In this document: piece after piece, positions 57,176-64,000 of the stretch | How the letters are laid out: every line of letters starts with the position of its first letter | Numbering within the stretch: the first letter of the stretch is position 1 | Program-made: the position numbers and the translations under genes | DNA from: Bordetella genomosp. 4 | Lineage (GTDB): Bacteria; Pseudomonadota; Gammaproteobacteria; Burkholderiales; Burkholderiaceae_B | Direction of reading: 5' to 3' | Assembly: GCF_002261185.1 (NCBI RefSeq) | Contig: NZ_NEVQ01000001.1 | Coordinates: 1-64,000 of the forward strand | Length of the DNA stretch: 64,000 bases | The notes under the pieces: model-generated | Told to the model about the DNA's origin: nothing | What the model saw: the letters and a program-made list of their open reading frames with translations, nothing else | Database searches by the model: none

Positions 57176-58162
57176 TTAAGGGCGTTCCAGACCCAACGGC
57201 GGCCAGTTCTCGAGCTTCATGCCCAAGGTCAAGCCACGTGCAGCCAGGACTTCCTTGATTTCGTTGAGCGACTTGCGACCCAGGTTCGGGGTCTTGAGCA
57301 GCTCGTTTTCGGTACGCTGGATCAGATCGCCGATGTAGTAGATGTTTTCGGCCTTCAGGCAGTTCGCCGAACGCACCGTCAGCTCCAGGTCGTCGACCGG
57401 ACGCAGCAGCACCGGATCGATCTGCGGCGTGCCGCGGACCGGGGCTTCGTAGGAATCGCCAGCACCTTCCAGCGCGGCAAACACGGAGATCTGGTCCATC
57501 AGGATGCGGGCCGATTGACGGACGGCTTCCTCGGGCGAGATCACGCCATTGGTTTCGATGTCCAGCACCAGCTTGTCCAGGTCGGTACGCTGTTCAACAC
57601 GAGCGCTCTCGACGGCGTAGCTGACACGGCGCACGGGGCTGAACGAAGCGTCCAGCACGATGCGGCCGATCGTGTGCGTGCGGTCTTCGGACAGCGCGCG
57701 CACGTTACCTGGCACATAGCCACGGCCCTTTTCGACCTTGATCTGCATTTCCACTTTACCGGCGTCGGTCAGGTTGCAGATGAGGTGATCGGGGTTGATG
57801 ATCTCGACGTCGTGAGGCAGCTCGATGTCGCTGGCCAATACGGCGCCAACACCGTTCTTGCGCAGCACCAAGGTGACTTCGTCACGATTATGCAGCTTGA
57901 ACACCACGCCCTTCAGGTTCAACAAGATGTCGACGACATCTTCGCGCACACCAGGGATGGTGGAATATTCGTGCACAACACCGGTCATTTGGACTTCGGT
58001 AGGCGCATAGCCTGTCATCGAAGACAGCAAAATACGGCGCAGGGCGTTACCCAGCGTGTGGCCGTAGCCACGCTCGAAGGGCTCCATCACGATCTTGGCA
58101 TGGTGAGTGCCGACCGGTTGAACTTCAATGGAACGCGGCTTCAGAAAACCTTGAGTGGACAT
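57176..58162 (-). CDS. rpoA: RNA polymerase alpha subunit
   Basis: 328 aa. N-terminal dimerisation domain ([37 protein letters not shown]) and C-terminal DNA/activator-binding domain ([46 protein letters not shown]). AAGGA lies before ATG 58162. A 230 nt spacer separates it from rpsD and contains a terminator-like hairpin. Confidence 0.99.
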   Translation of the reverse strand: MSTQGFLKPRSIEVQPVGTHHAKIVMEPFERGYGHTLGNALRRILLSSMTGYAPTEVQMTGVVHEYSTIPGVREDVVDILLNLKGVVFKLHNRDEVTLVLRKNGVGAVLASDIELPHDVEIINPDHLICNLTDAGKVEMQIKVEKGRGYVPGNVRALSEDRTHTIGRIVLDASFSPVRRVSYAVESARVEQRTDLDKLVLDIETNGVISPEEAVRQSARILMDQISVFAALEGAGDSYEAPVRGTPQIDPVLLRPVDDLELTVRSANCLKAENIYYIGDLIQRTENELLKTPNLGRKSLNEIKEVLAARGLTLGMKLENWPPLGLERP

Positions 58163-58289
58163 GTACAGTATTCCTTTTCAATACCCTCGGCTCGTTACAC
58201 CGATAAGGCTGATGGAAACAACAACATCAAGCAACGTCGGATGACCCGGCGTGTCTTGAAAGAGCAGCAAAAAAGCTGTTTATAACAAC

Positions 58290-58326
58290 CGCAAAACCCG
58301 CTTGCGTGAATTTCACGCCAAGCGGG
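58290..58326 (-). terminator. Terminator-like hairpin between rpsD and rpoA
   Basis: On the minus strand CCCGCTTG..CGTGA pairs with TCACG..CAAGCGGG (58326 down to 58297; 13 bp with one bulged G), followed by TTTT. It lies about 66 nt after the rpsD stop inside an otherwise continuous operon. It could be an attenuator or processing site that sets the ratio of S4 to alpha. Confidence 0.55.
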
Positions 58327-58392
58327 CTGCTGCGGGACTTGCCATCGACGATCAAGGCAAACAGCGCGGCAAGATAGCCGCGCTGGCCATGA

Positions 58393-59016
58393 TTAACGCG
58401 AGTACAGTTCGACGACCATCGATTCGTTGATGTCGCGAGCAACATCAGCGCGATCGGGCATGGCCTTGAAGGTACCGGTCATCTTGTTCGCGTCGACTTC
58501 CACCCATTGGGGGATGCCGATGCTCGATGCCAGATCCAGCGATTCACGGATACGGCCTTGCTTCTTGGCCTTTTCGCGAACCGAGATCACATCACCAGCC
58601 TTGACGATCAGCGAAGCGATGTCAGCGGTGTGGCCGTTCAGTTCGATAGCGCGGTGGCTGACCAATTGGCGAGCCTCGGCACGCGTCGAGCCGAAGCCCA
58701 TGCGATACACGACGTTGTCCAGACGCGATTCCAACAGCTGGATCAGCGTTTCGCCGGTGTTGCCACGGCGGCGCTCGGCTTCAGCGAAGTACTTGCGGAA
58801 TTGCTTTTCCAGCACGCCGTACATGCGTTTGAGCTTTTGCTTTTCACGCAGTTGCAGACCGTAATCGGAAGTGCGGGCACCCGAAGTGCGGCCGTGTTGG
58901 CCGGGCTTGGAATCCAGCTTGCACTTGGAATCCAGCGAGCGACGCGCGCTCTTCAGGAACAGATCGGTACCCTCGCGACGCGAGAGTTTGCATTTGGGTC
59001 CAGTATAACGAGCCAT
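58393..59016 (-). CDS. rpsD: Ribosomal protein S4
   Basis: 207 aa: [40 protein letters not shown], the S4 RNA-binding domain ([33 protein letters not shown]) and the usual C-terminus [12 protein letters not shown]. In enterobacteria S4 represses the alpha operon; no such leader is examined here. 11 nt after rpsK. Confidence 0.98.
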   Translation of the reverse strand: MARYTGPKCKLSRREGTDLFLKSARRSLDSKCKLDSKPGQHGRTSGARTSDYGLQLREKQKLKRMYGVLEKQFRKYFAEAERRRGNTGETLIQLLESRLDNVVYRMGFGSTRAEARQLVSHRAIELNGHTADIASLIVKAGDVISVREKAKKQGRIRESLDLASSIGIPQWVEVDANKMTGTFKAMPDRADVARDINESMVVELYSR

Positions 59017-59027
59017 GTGGATTCCCT

Positions 59028-59429
59028 TTAGATACGACGACGCTTCGGCGGACGGCAGCCGTTATGCGGCACGGGCGTGATATCGGCGATGCTCGAGATC
59101 TTGATGCCCAGCGCATTCAGCGCACGCACGGACGATTCGCGACCAGGACCGGGGCCCTTGATACGCACTTCGAGAGTCTTGATGCCGTATTCCAGCGCAA
59201 CGCGGCCTGCCGTCTCGGCAGCCACCTGTGCGGCGAACGGCGTCGATTTACGCGAGCCCTTGAAGCCTGCGCCACCCGAAGTCGCCCAGGACAGGGCATT
59301 GCCCTGACGGTCGGTGATGGTGATGATGGTGTTGTTGAACGACGCGTGAACGTGCGCAATGCCGTCCGAGACGTTCTTCTTGACCTTTTTGCGTACGCGC
59401 GAAGCGCCGCTGGTAGAAGCTTTCGCCAT
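59028..59429 (-). CDS. rpsK: Ribosomal protein S11
   Basis: 133 aa: [43 protein letters not shown] and the invariant C-terminus [13 protein letters not shown]. It forms part of the 30S platform. Confidence 0.99.
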   Translation of the reverse strand: MAKASTSGASRVRKKVKKNVSDGIAHVHASFNNTIITITDRQGNALSWATSGGAGFKGSRKSTPFAAQVAAETAGRVALEYGIKTLEVRIKGPGPGRESSVRALNALGIKISSIADITPVPHNGCRPPKRRRI

Positions 59430-59444
59430 AATCTAGTTCCTCGA

Positions 59445-59810
59445 TTATTTCTTCAGGGACGCAGCAGCACGACGCGGTCCCTTGCGGGTGCGAGCGTTGG
59501 TGCGAGTGCGCTGGCCGCGCACGGGCAAACCGCGCTTATGACGCATGCCGCGGTAGGTGCCCAAATCGATCAAACGCTTGATCGAGAGTTGCACTTCGCG
59601 ACGCAGGTCACCTTCGACCGTGAACACACCAACGTGTTCGCGGATGCGTTCCAGTTCAGCGTCGGTCAGATCCTTGACCTTTTTGGAAAGGGGTACATTT
59701 GCAGCTTCGCAGATCTTGCGAGCGCGCGTACGACCGATGCCAAAAATGGCGGTCAGGCCGATCTCGGCGTGCTGTTGCGGCGGAATGTTAATGCCAGCAA
59801 TACGGGCCAT
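59445..59810 (-). CDS. rpsM: Ribosomal protein S13
   Basis: 121 aa: [30 protein letters not shown] and the C-terminal [28 protein letters not shown]. Head protein of the 30S subunit. First gene of the S13-S11-S4-alpha-L17 group. Confidence 0.99.
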   Translation of the reverse strand: MARIAGINIPPQQHAEIGLTAIFGIGRTRARKICEAANVPLSKKVKDLTDAELERIREHVGVFTVEGDLRREVQLSIKRLIDLGTYRGMRHKRGLPVRGQRTRTNARTRKGPRRAAASLKK

Positions 59811-59852
59811 GACTGTTCCTTGAATAAATCCGTTGCGTGTCGCTAACCAGGG

Positions 59853-59966
59853 TTAGCCTTGACGCTGCTTGTGACGCGGGTCGGTGCAGATCACACGCAC
59901 CACGCCGTGACGTTTAATAACTTTGCAGTTGCGGCAAATCCGCTTAACCGATGCCATTACTTTCAT
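59853..59966 (-). CDS. rpmJ: Ribosomal protein L36
   Basis: 37 aa: starts [17 protein letters not shown] and ends DPRHKQRQG. The zinc ligands C11, C14, C27 and H32 are all present, so it is the zinc-binding form. AGGAG lies 6 nt before ATG 59966. It sits between infA and rpsM, as usual. Confidence 0.95.
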
Positions 59967-59999
59967 GGTTGACTCCTAATTTTCCGTAATCCGGGTTGC

Positions 60000-60218
60000 T
60001 CATTTCGAGCGGAACACAATTCTTGCCCTTGTCAGGTCATAGGGCGTGAGCTCCACAGTGACCTTGTCGCCCGGCAGAATCCGGATGTAATGCATACGCA
60101 TCTTGCCGGAAATATGGCCTAACACCACGTGGCCGTTTTCGAGCTTGACGCGAAAAGTCGCGTTGGGGAGGTTCTCTAGAACCTCGCCTTGCATCTGGAT
60201 GACGTCGTCCTTAGACAT
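60000..60218 (-). CDS. infA: Translation initiation factor IF-1
   Basis: 72 aa OB-fold protein: [61 protein letters not shown]. It binds the A site during initiation. Placed between secY and rpmJ, the common order in beta-proteobacteria. Confidence 0.98.
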   Translation of the reverse strand: MSKDDVIQMQGEVLENLPNATFRVKLENGHVVLGHISGKMRMHYIRILPGDKVTVELTPYDLTRARIVFRSK

Positions 60219-60226
60219 TCTCTTTG

Positions 60227-61555
60227 CTACCGCATCGGCAAACCTGAGGAGCCCTTGAAGTTCGCCTTTTTAAGCAGCGAATCATACTGGTGCGACATCA
60301 TGTAGGCCTGGACCTGGGACATGAAATCCATCGTCACCACTACGATGATCAACAAGGACGTGCCACCAAAATAAAACGGTACGTTCCAACGCATCACCAA
60401 GAACTCTGGGAGCAGACACACGAGGGTGATATACAGCGCACCCACCAGTGTCAAGCGCATCAGAATCTTGTCGATGTAGCGCGCTGTTTGCTCGCCCGGG
60501 CGGATGCCAGGAACGAACGCACCACTTTTCTTCAGGTTATCTGCCGTTTCGCGGCTGTTAAACACCAAAGCCGTGTAGAAAAAGCAGAAGAAAATAATCG
60601 CAGCCGAGTACAACGTGATGTAGAGCGGTTGACGAGGCTCCAGAGCCGCCGCCAGGTCACGCAACCACAACATGCTGTCACCCGTCGAGAACCAGCTGGT
60701 AATCGTGGCCGGGAACAGAATGATCGACGACGCAAAGATCGGCGGAATCACCCCAGCCATGTTCAGCTTCAACGGCAAGTGCGAGCTTTGACCACCGTAG
60801 ATCTTGTTGCCCACCTGACGCTTGGCGTAATTCACTGTGATCTTGCGTTGTCCGCGTTCCACGAACACCACAAAAGCAGTGACCAACACTACCAAGGCCA
60901 CGATAAACAAGGCCGATACCACCGACATTGCGTTGGTACGAACCAGATCCAGCAATCCAGCCAGCGCCGAAGGCAGCCCGGCAACAATACCCGAGAAAAT
61001 CAAGATCGAGATACCGTTACCCAGACCACGCTCGGTGATTTGCTCACCCAGCCACATGACGAACATGGTGCCAGTCAGCAAGGTCACGACCGTCGTGAAG
61101 CGGAACAGCATGCCTGGATCAATGACCAGACCAGGCTGCGACTCCAGCGCCACCGAAATACCCACCGCCTGCACCAGCGCCAGCACGACCGTGCCGTAGC
61201 GAGTGTATTGGGTGATCTTGCGGCGGCCGGCCTCGCCCTCTTTTTTGAGGGCTTCCAGCGACGGAACCACGACAGACATCAACTGCATGATGATCGATGC
61301 AGAGATGTAAGGCATGATCCCCAAGGCGAAGATCGAAAAGCGCGACAACGCGCCGCCCGAGAACATGTTGAACAGGCCCAGGATACCGCCCTGGTTCTGG
61401 CGGAACAGGTCCGCCAGTGCGTCCGGATTAATACCCGGCACGGGGATGTGAGTCCCCAGCCGGTAAACCACCAAGGCCAGGACCAGGAACACGAGACGGC
61501 GTTTCAGATCGCCGTACTTCGGTCCGGTTTTGCCCAGTGCCTGTGCGTTAGCCAC
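60227..61555 (-). CDS. secY: Protein translocase channel SecY
   Basis: 442 aa, ten membrane helices. Plug and first helix region [47 protein letters not shown], the cytoplasmic loop [16 protein letters not shown] and the C-terminus [13 protein letters not shown] are typical. It forms the SecYEG pore in the inner membrane. Confidence 0.99.
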   Translation of the reverse strand: MANAQALGKTGPKYGDLKRRLVFLVLALVVYRLGTHIPVPGINPDALADLFRQNQGGILGLFNMFSGGALSRFSIFALGIMPYISASIIMQLMSVVVPSLEALKKEGEAGRRKITQYTRYGTVVLALVQAVGISVALESQPGLVIDPGMLFRFTTVVTLLTGTMFVMWLGEQITERGLGNGISILIFSGIVAGLPSALAGLLDLVRTNAMSVVSALFIVALVVLVTAFVVFVERGQRKITVNYAKRQVGNKIYGGQSSHLPLKLNMAGVIPPIFASSIILFPATITSWFSTGDSMLWLRDLAAALEPRQPLYITLYSAAIIFFCFFYTALVFNSRETADNLKKSGAFVPGIRPGEQTARYIDKILMRLTLVGALYITLVCLLPEFLVMRWNVPFYFGGTSLLIIVVVTMDFMSQVQAYMMSHQYDSLLKKANFKGSSGLPMR

Positions 61556-61569
61556 GTATTACCTCGCAA

Positions 61570-62010
61570 TCAAGCAAGCGAGCCGCCCGCGGCTTCGATG
61601 GCGGCGCGAGCGCCAGCCGTCGCGGTGATGCCCTTGAGCGTCACTTTGCGCGAGAGTTCACCCGACTTGATGACTTTGGCGTAGCGAACCTGTTGGCCCA
61701 CGACTCCAGCAGCCTTCAGCGCTTGCACATCGATTTCGTCGATGGGCAGGGCTTGCAGTTCCGACAAGCGGACTTCGGCGTACAGGTGCTGACCCAGGGG
61801 CGTGAAACCACGCTTGGGCAGACGACGCTGCAGCGGCATTTGACCGCCTTCGAAGCCGACTTTGTGGAAACCGCCCGAACGCGATTTTTGACCTTTGTGG
61901 CCACGGCCGGCGGTTTTACCCAGACCCGAACCGATACCACGGCCAACGCGGCGCTTGGCGTGCTTGGCGCCCTCAGCGGGCTTCAGCGAATTGAGTTGAA
62001 TATCCGACAT
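61570..62010 (-). CDS. rplO: Ribosomal protein L15
   Basis: 146 aa: [42 protein letters not shown] near the N-terminus and [13 protein letters not shown] in the middle. A 50S assembly protein. 14 nt before secY. Confidence 0.98.
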   Translation of the reverse strand: MSDIQLNSLKPAEGAKHAKRRVGRGIGSGLGKTAGRGHKGQKSRSGGFHKVGFEGGQMPLQRRLPKRGFTPLGQHLYAEVRLSELQALPIDEIDVQALKAAGVVGQQVRYAKVIKSGELSRKVTLKGITATAGARAAIEAAGGSLA

Positions 62011-62019
62011 CGTGATTCC

Positions 62020-62205
62020 TTAGGCTTCCGAGACGGAGACAAGATAATCCACTTTACGGATCATCCCGCGCACCTCGGGCGTGTCGACCAGAATGCTGCT
62101 GCTGTTCAGACGGCGCAGACCCAGGCCACGAACGGTGTCGCGGTGGGATTGCTTGGTGCCGATGACCGAGCGCACGAGGGTAACTTTGATCTGCTTCTGA
62201 GACAT
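62020..62205 (-). CDS. rpmD: Ribosomal protein L30
   Basis: 61 aa: [33 protein letters not shown] and [12 protein letters not shown] are standard for L30. Lies between rpsE and rplO with 3 nt and 9 nt gaps. Confidence 0.98.
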   Translation of the reverse strand: MSQKQIKVTLVRSVIGTKQSHRDTVRGLGLRRLNSSSILVDTPEVRGMIRKVDYLVSVSEA

Positions 62206-62208
62206 GAT

Positions 62209-62730
62209 TTACCCCAGGATCTCTTCGACGGTCTTGCCGCGCTTGGCAGCGACTTCCGACGGCGTCAGGGAAGCGCGCAAACCATTCAGCGTGGCACGGA
62301 CCATGTTGTAGGGATTGCTCGAGCCGAGGCTCTTGGCAACAACGTTACGCACACCCATCACTTCGAAGATAGCGCGCATCGGGCCGCCGGCGATCACGCC
62401 GGTACCTTCGGCTGCCGGGGAAATCAGCACGGTGGAAGCACCATGCTTGCCCACGACGGTGTGATGCAGCGTGCCGTTCTTCAGCGCAACCTTGAACATG
62501 CCGCGACGGGCCTGTTCCATGGCTTTCTGGACGGACACCGGCACTTCACGCGCCTTGCCCTTGCCCATGCCGATACGGCCATCGCCGTCACCCACCACGG
62601 TCAGCGCGGCGAAGCTCATGGTGCGACCACCCTTGACCACCTTGCTGACGCGGTTGACCGCGATCATCTTTTCGCGCAGGCCGTCGTCGTTCTCTTTTTC
62701 CGCGGCGCCTTTGCCTTGTACTTTAGCCAT
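62209..62730 (-). CDS. rpsE: Ribosomal protein S5
   Basis: 173 aa: [77 protein letters not shown] and VRATLNGL. It takes part in decoding accuracy. The N-terminal acidic stretch is short as in relatives. Confidence 0.98.
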   Translation of the reverse strand: MAKVQGKGAAEKENDDGLREKMIAVNRVSKVVKGGRTMSFAALTVVGDGDGRIGMGKGKAREVPVSVQKAMEQARRGMFKVALKNGTLHHTVVGKHGASTVLISPAAEGTGVIAGGPMRAIFEVMGVRNVVAKSLGSSNPYNMVRATLNGLRASLTPSEVAAKRGKTVEEILG

Positions 62731-62745
62731 TTGACAAATCCTCGC

Positions 62746-63111
62746 TTAGAACTTCAGACCGGCTTCACGCGCGGCATCGGCCAGCGCTTTCACGCGGCCA
62801 TGGTAACGAAAGCCCGAGCGATCGAAAGCGACCAGTTCGATACCGGCAGCCTTTGCCTTTTCGGCTACGCGCTTGCCCACCAGCGTGGCAGCGGCGGTGT
62901 TGCCGCCCTGACCGGTTTGGCCGGCCAGTTGCGCACGCACTTCGGGTTCCAGCGTCGAAGCGCTGACCAGCACGCGATCGCCTTCCGGCGAAATGATGTT
63001 GGCGTAGATGTGCAGGTTCGAGCGGAAAATCGAGAGGCGGTGAACGCGCAACTCGGTGATCTTCCGGCGGGTCGGAACCGCACGACGCAAACGGGAAACT
63101 TTTTTGTCCAT
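62746..63111 (-). CDS. rplR: Ribosomal protein L18
   Basis: 121 aa: basic N-terminus [38 protein letters not shown] and the C-terminus [27 protein letters not shown]. It binds 5S rRNA. Confidence 0.98.
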   Translation of the reverse strand: MDKKVSRLRRAVPTRRKITELRVHRLSIFRSNLHIYANIISPEGDRVLVSASTLEPEVRAQLAGQTGQGGNTAAATLVGKRVAEKAKAAGIELVAFDRSGFRYHGRVKALADAAREAGLKF

Positions 63112-63132
63112 GATTCGTCCTTGCGTGCGCCG

Positions 63133-63666
63133 TTATTTCTTCTTGGTTTCTTTAATGACGACGCGTTCGTCCGCATAGCGCACGCCCTTGCCCTTGTAGG
63201 GTTCGGGTTCGCGATAGGCGCGGATTTCAGCGGCCACTTGACCGACGACTTGCTTGTTGGAGCCCTTGATGACGATTTCCGTCTGGGTGGGGCACTCAGC
63301 CTTGATGCCGGCGGGCAGCTTGTGCACGACGTCGTGCGAGAAGCCCAACTGCAGCTTGACAGCGTCGCCTTGGATCTGGGCACGATAACCCACACCCACC
63401 AGCGTCAGCTTGCGCTCGAAGCCCTTGCTCACGCCAGTCACCATGTTGGCGACCAGGGCGCGCACGGTGCCCGACATGGCGCCAGCATGGCGCGAGTCGT
63501 CAGCAGCGGCGAACGTCAGCTTGCCGTTGTCTTGTGCAATCGTGACATGACCGGTCAGCTCTTGGCTCAAAGTACCCAACGGGCCTTTGACGGTGATCTG
63601 ATCCTGCTGGATGCTGGCTTCAACACCCTTGGGCAGCTCTACCGGATATTTAGCGATACGTGACAT
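63133..63666 (-). CDS. rplF: Ribosomal protein L6
   Basis: 177 aa: [20 protein letters not shown], two L6 repeats ([31 protein letters not shown] and [32 protein letters not shown]). Helps form the factor-binding site of the 50S subunit. Confidence 0.98.
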   Translation of the reverse strand: MSRIAKYPVELPKGVEASIQQDQITVKGPLGTLSQELTGHVTIAQDNGKLTFAAADDSRHAGAMSGTVRALVANMVTGVSKGFERKLTLVGVGYRAQIQGDAVKLQLGFSHDVVHKLPAGIKAECPTQTEIVIKGSNKQVVGQVAAEIRAYREPEPYKGKGVRYADERVVIKETKKK

Positions 63667-63678
63667 TAGAATTTCTCC

Positions 63679-64000
63679 TTAGGCCACGTAGCACAGGACT
63701 TCGCCGCCGACGCCGTTTGCACGGGCCTTGCGGTCGGTCATAACGCCGCGCGAGGTCGAAACGATGGCCACGCCCAGGCCGTTCATGACCTGAGGGATAC
63801 TGCTACGGCCCTTGTAGATACGCAGACCAGGGCGCGAGACGCGTTCGATGCGCTCGATAACCGGACGGCCAGCGTAGTACTTCAGGGTGATTTCCAGCTC
63901 AGGCTTAGCCTGCGTACCTTTGACTTCAAAGCCATCGATGTAGCCTTCATCCTGCAGCACAGCGGCAATAGCCGCCTTCAGCTTCGAGGAGGGCATGCTC
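63679..64000 (-). CDS. rpsH: Ribosomal protein S8 (5' end outside the window)
   Basis: The last 107 codons are visible: [85 protein letters not shown]. Full S8 is about 131 aa, so roughly 25 N-terminal residues lie beyond position 64000. The internal ATG at 63996 is not the real start. Confidence 0.97.
   Translation of the reverse strand, partial: SMPSSKLKAAIAAVLQDEGYIDGFEVKGTQAKPELEITLKYYAGRPVIERIERVSRPGLRIYKGRSSIPQVMNGLGVAIVSTSRGVMTDRKARANGVGGEVLCYVA

Noticed and set aside
60290-61684. 464-codon plus-strand frame opposite secY
   Set aside because: Antisense shadow of secY, with an Arg/His/Gln-rich product typical of reverse-strand translation.
61693-63663. 656-codon plus-strand frame opposite the ribosomal genes
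   Set aside because: It is the antisense shadow of rplO, rpmD, rpsE, rplR and rplF, favoured by high GC; no ribosome site or family.

Overview
The window looks like a chromosome segment of a beta-proteobacterium of the order Burkholderiales, most likely family Alcaligenaceae (Bordetella/Achromobacter type). The grounds are the S10/spc/alpha ribosomal gene order at the right end, several periplasmic Bug (TctC-type) solute receptors, a System II (ResB/ResC) cytochrome c assembly pair, the aroK-aroB-dgt and lptM-lysA/cyaY neighbourhoods, and GC-rich coding throughout. I see no rRNA or tRNA gene, CRISPR array, insertion sequence or phage gene. The species is inferred, not proven.

Left part (1-16.7 kb): accessory catabolism. 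A beta-propeller lactonase and a Bug receptor face an aconitase paralogue followed by a GntR/FCD regulator with two winged-helix domains; a perfect palindrome lies between them at the aconitase start. Next come two more Bug receptors, an RraA-like aldolase and a D-2-hydroxyacid dehydrogenase, facing a LysR regulator. Together these suggest uptake and breakdown of (poly)carboxylic hydroxyacids, substrate unknown. A LuxR-type regulator is divergent from a methyltransferase resembling 3-hydroxy-fatty-acid methyl ester synthases. A LysP-like lysine permease is divergent from an isopropylmalate/isocitrate-type dehydrogenase.

Middle (16.7-30.5 kb): a lower-GC patch holds a secreted protein with two retropepsin-like lobes and an orphan protein combining DUF5710, a four-cysteine zinc ribbon and an antitoxin-like C-terminus. 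Then come azlD-azlC, ssb, a phospholipase C with a small lipoprotein and a Pho-box-like promoter, an MHS-type transporter, and a cyoABCD-SURF1 quinol oxidase operon.

Right (30.5-64 kb): mostly housekeeping: MFS exporter/uvrA, aroK-aroB-dgt, mrcA, cyaY/lptM-lysA, a MaoC-phosphotransacylase fusion with ackA, an AEC carrier/LysR pair, cytochrome c4-resB-resC, ysxC-hemB, cutA-dsbD, a HIT protein, and the ribosomal run rpsH to rplQ, whose first gene is cut by the window edge.

The most unusual object is a 350-360 nt repeat present twice (about 85-434 minus strand, and 53203-53562 plus strand). Each copy has a perfect 30 bp stem around a conserved 92-100 nt interior and a second hairpin with an identical 8 nt loop. 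Twelve base pairs differ between the two copies' stems and every one is compensated, while indels break any shared reading frame. It behaves like a structured RNA or structure-selected mobile repeat placed just 3' of genes.
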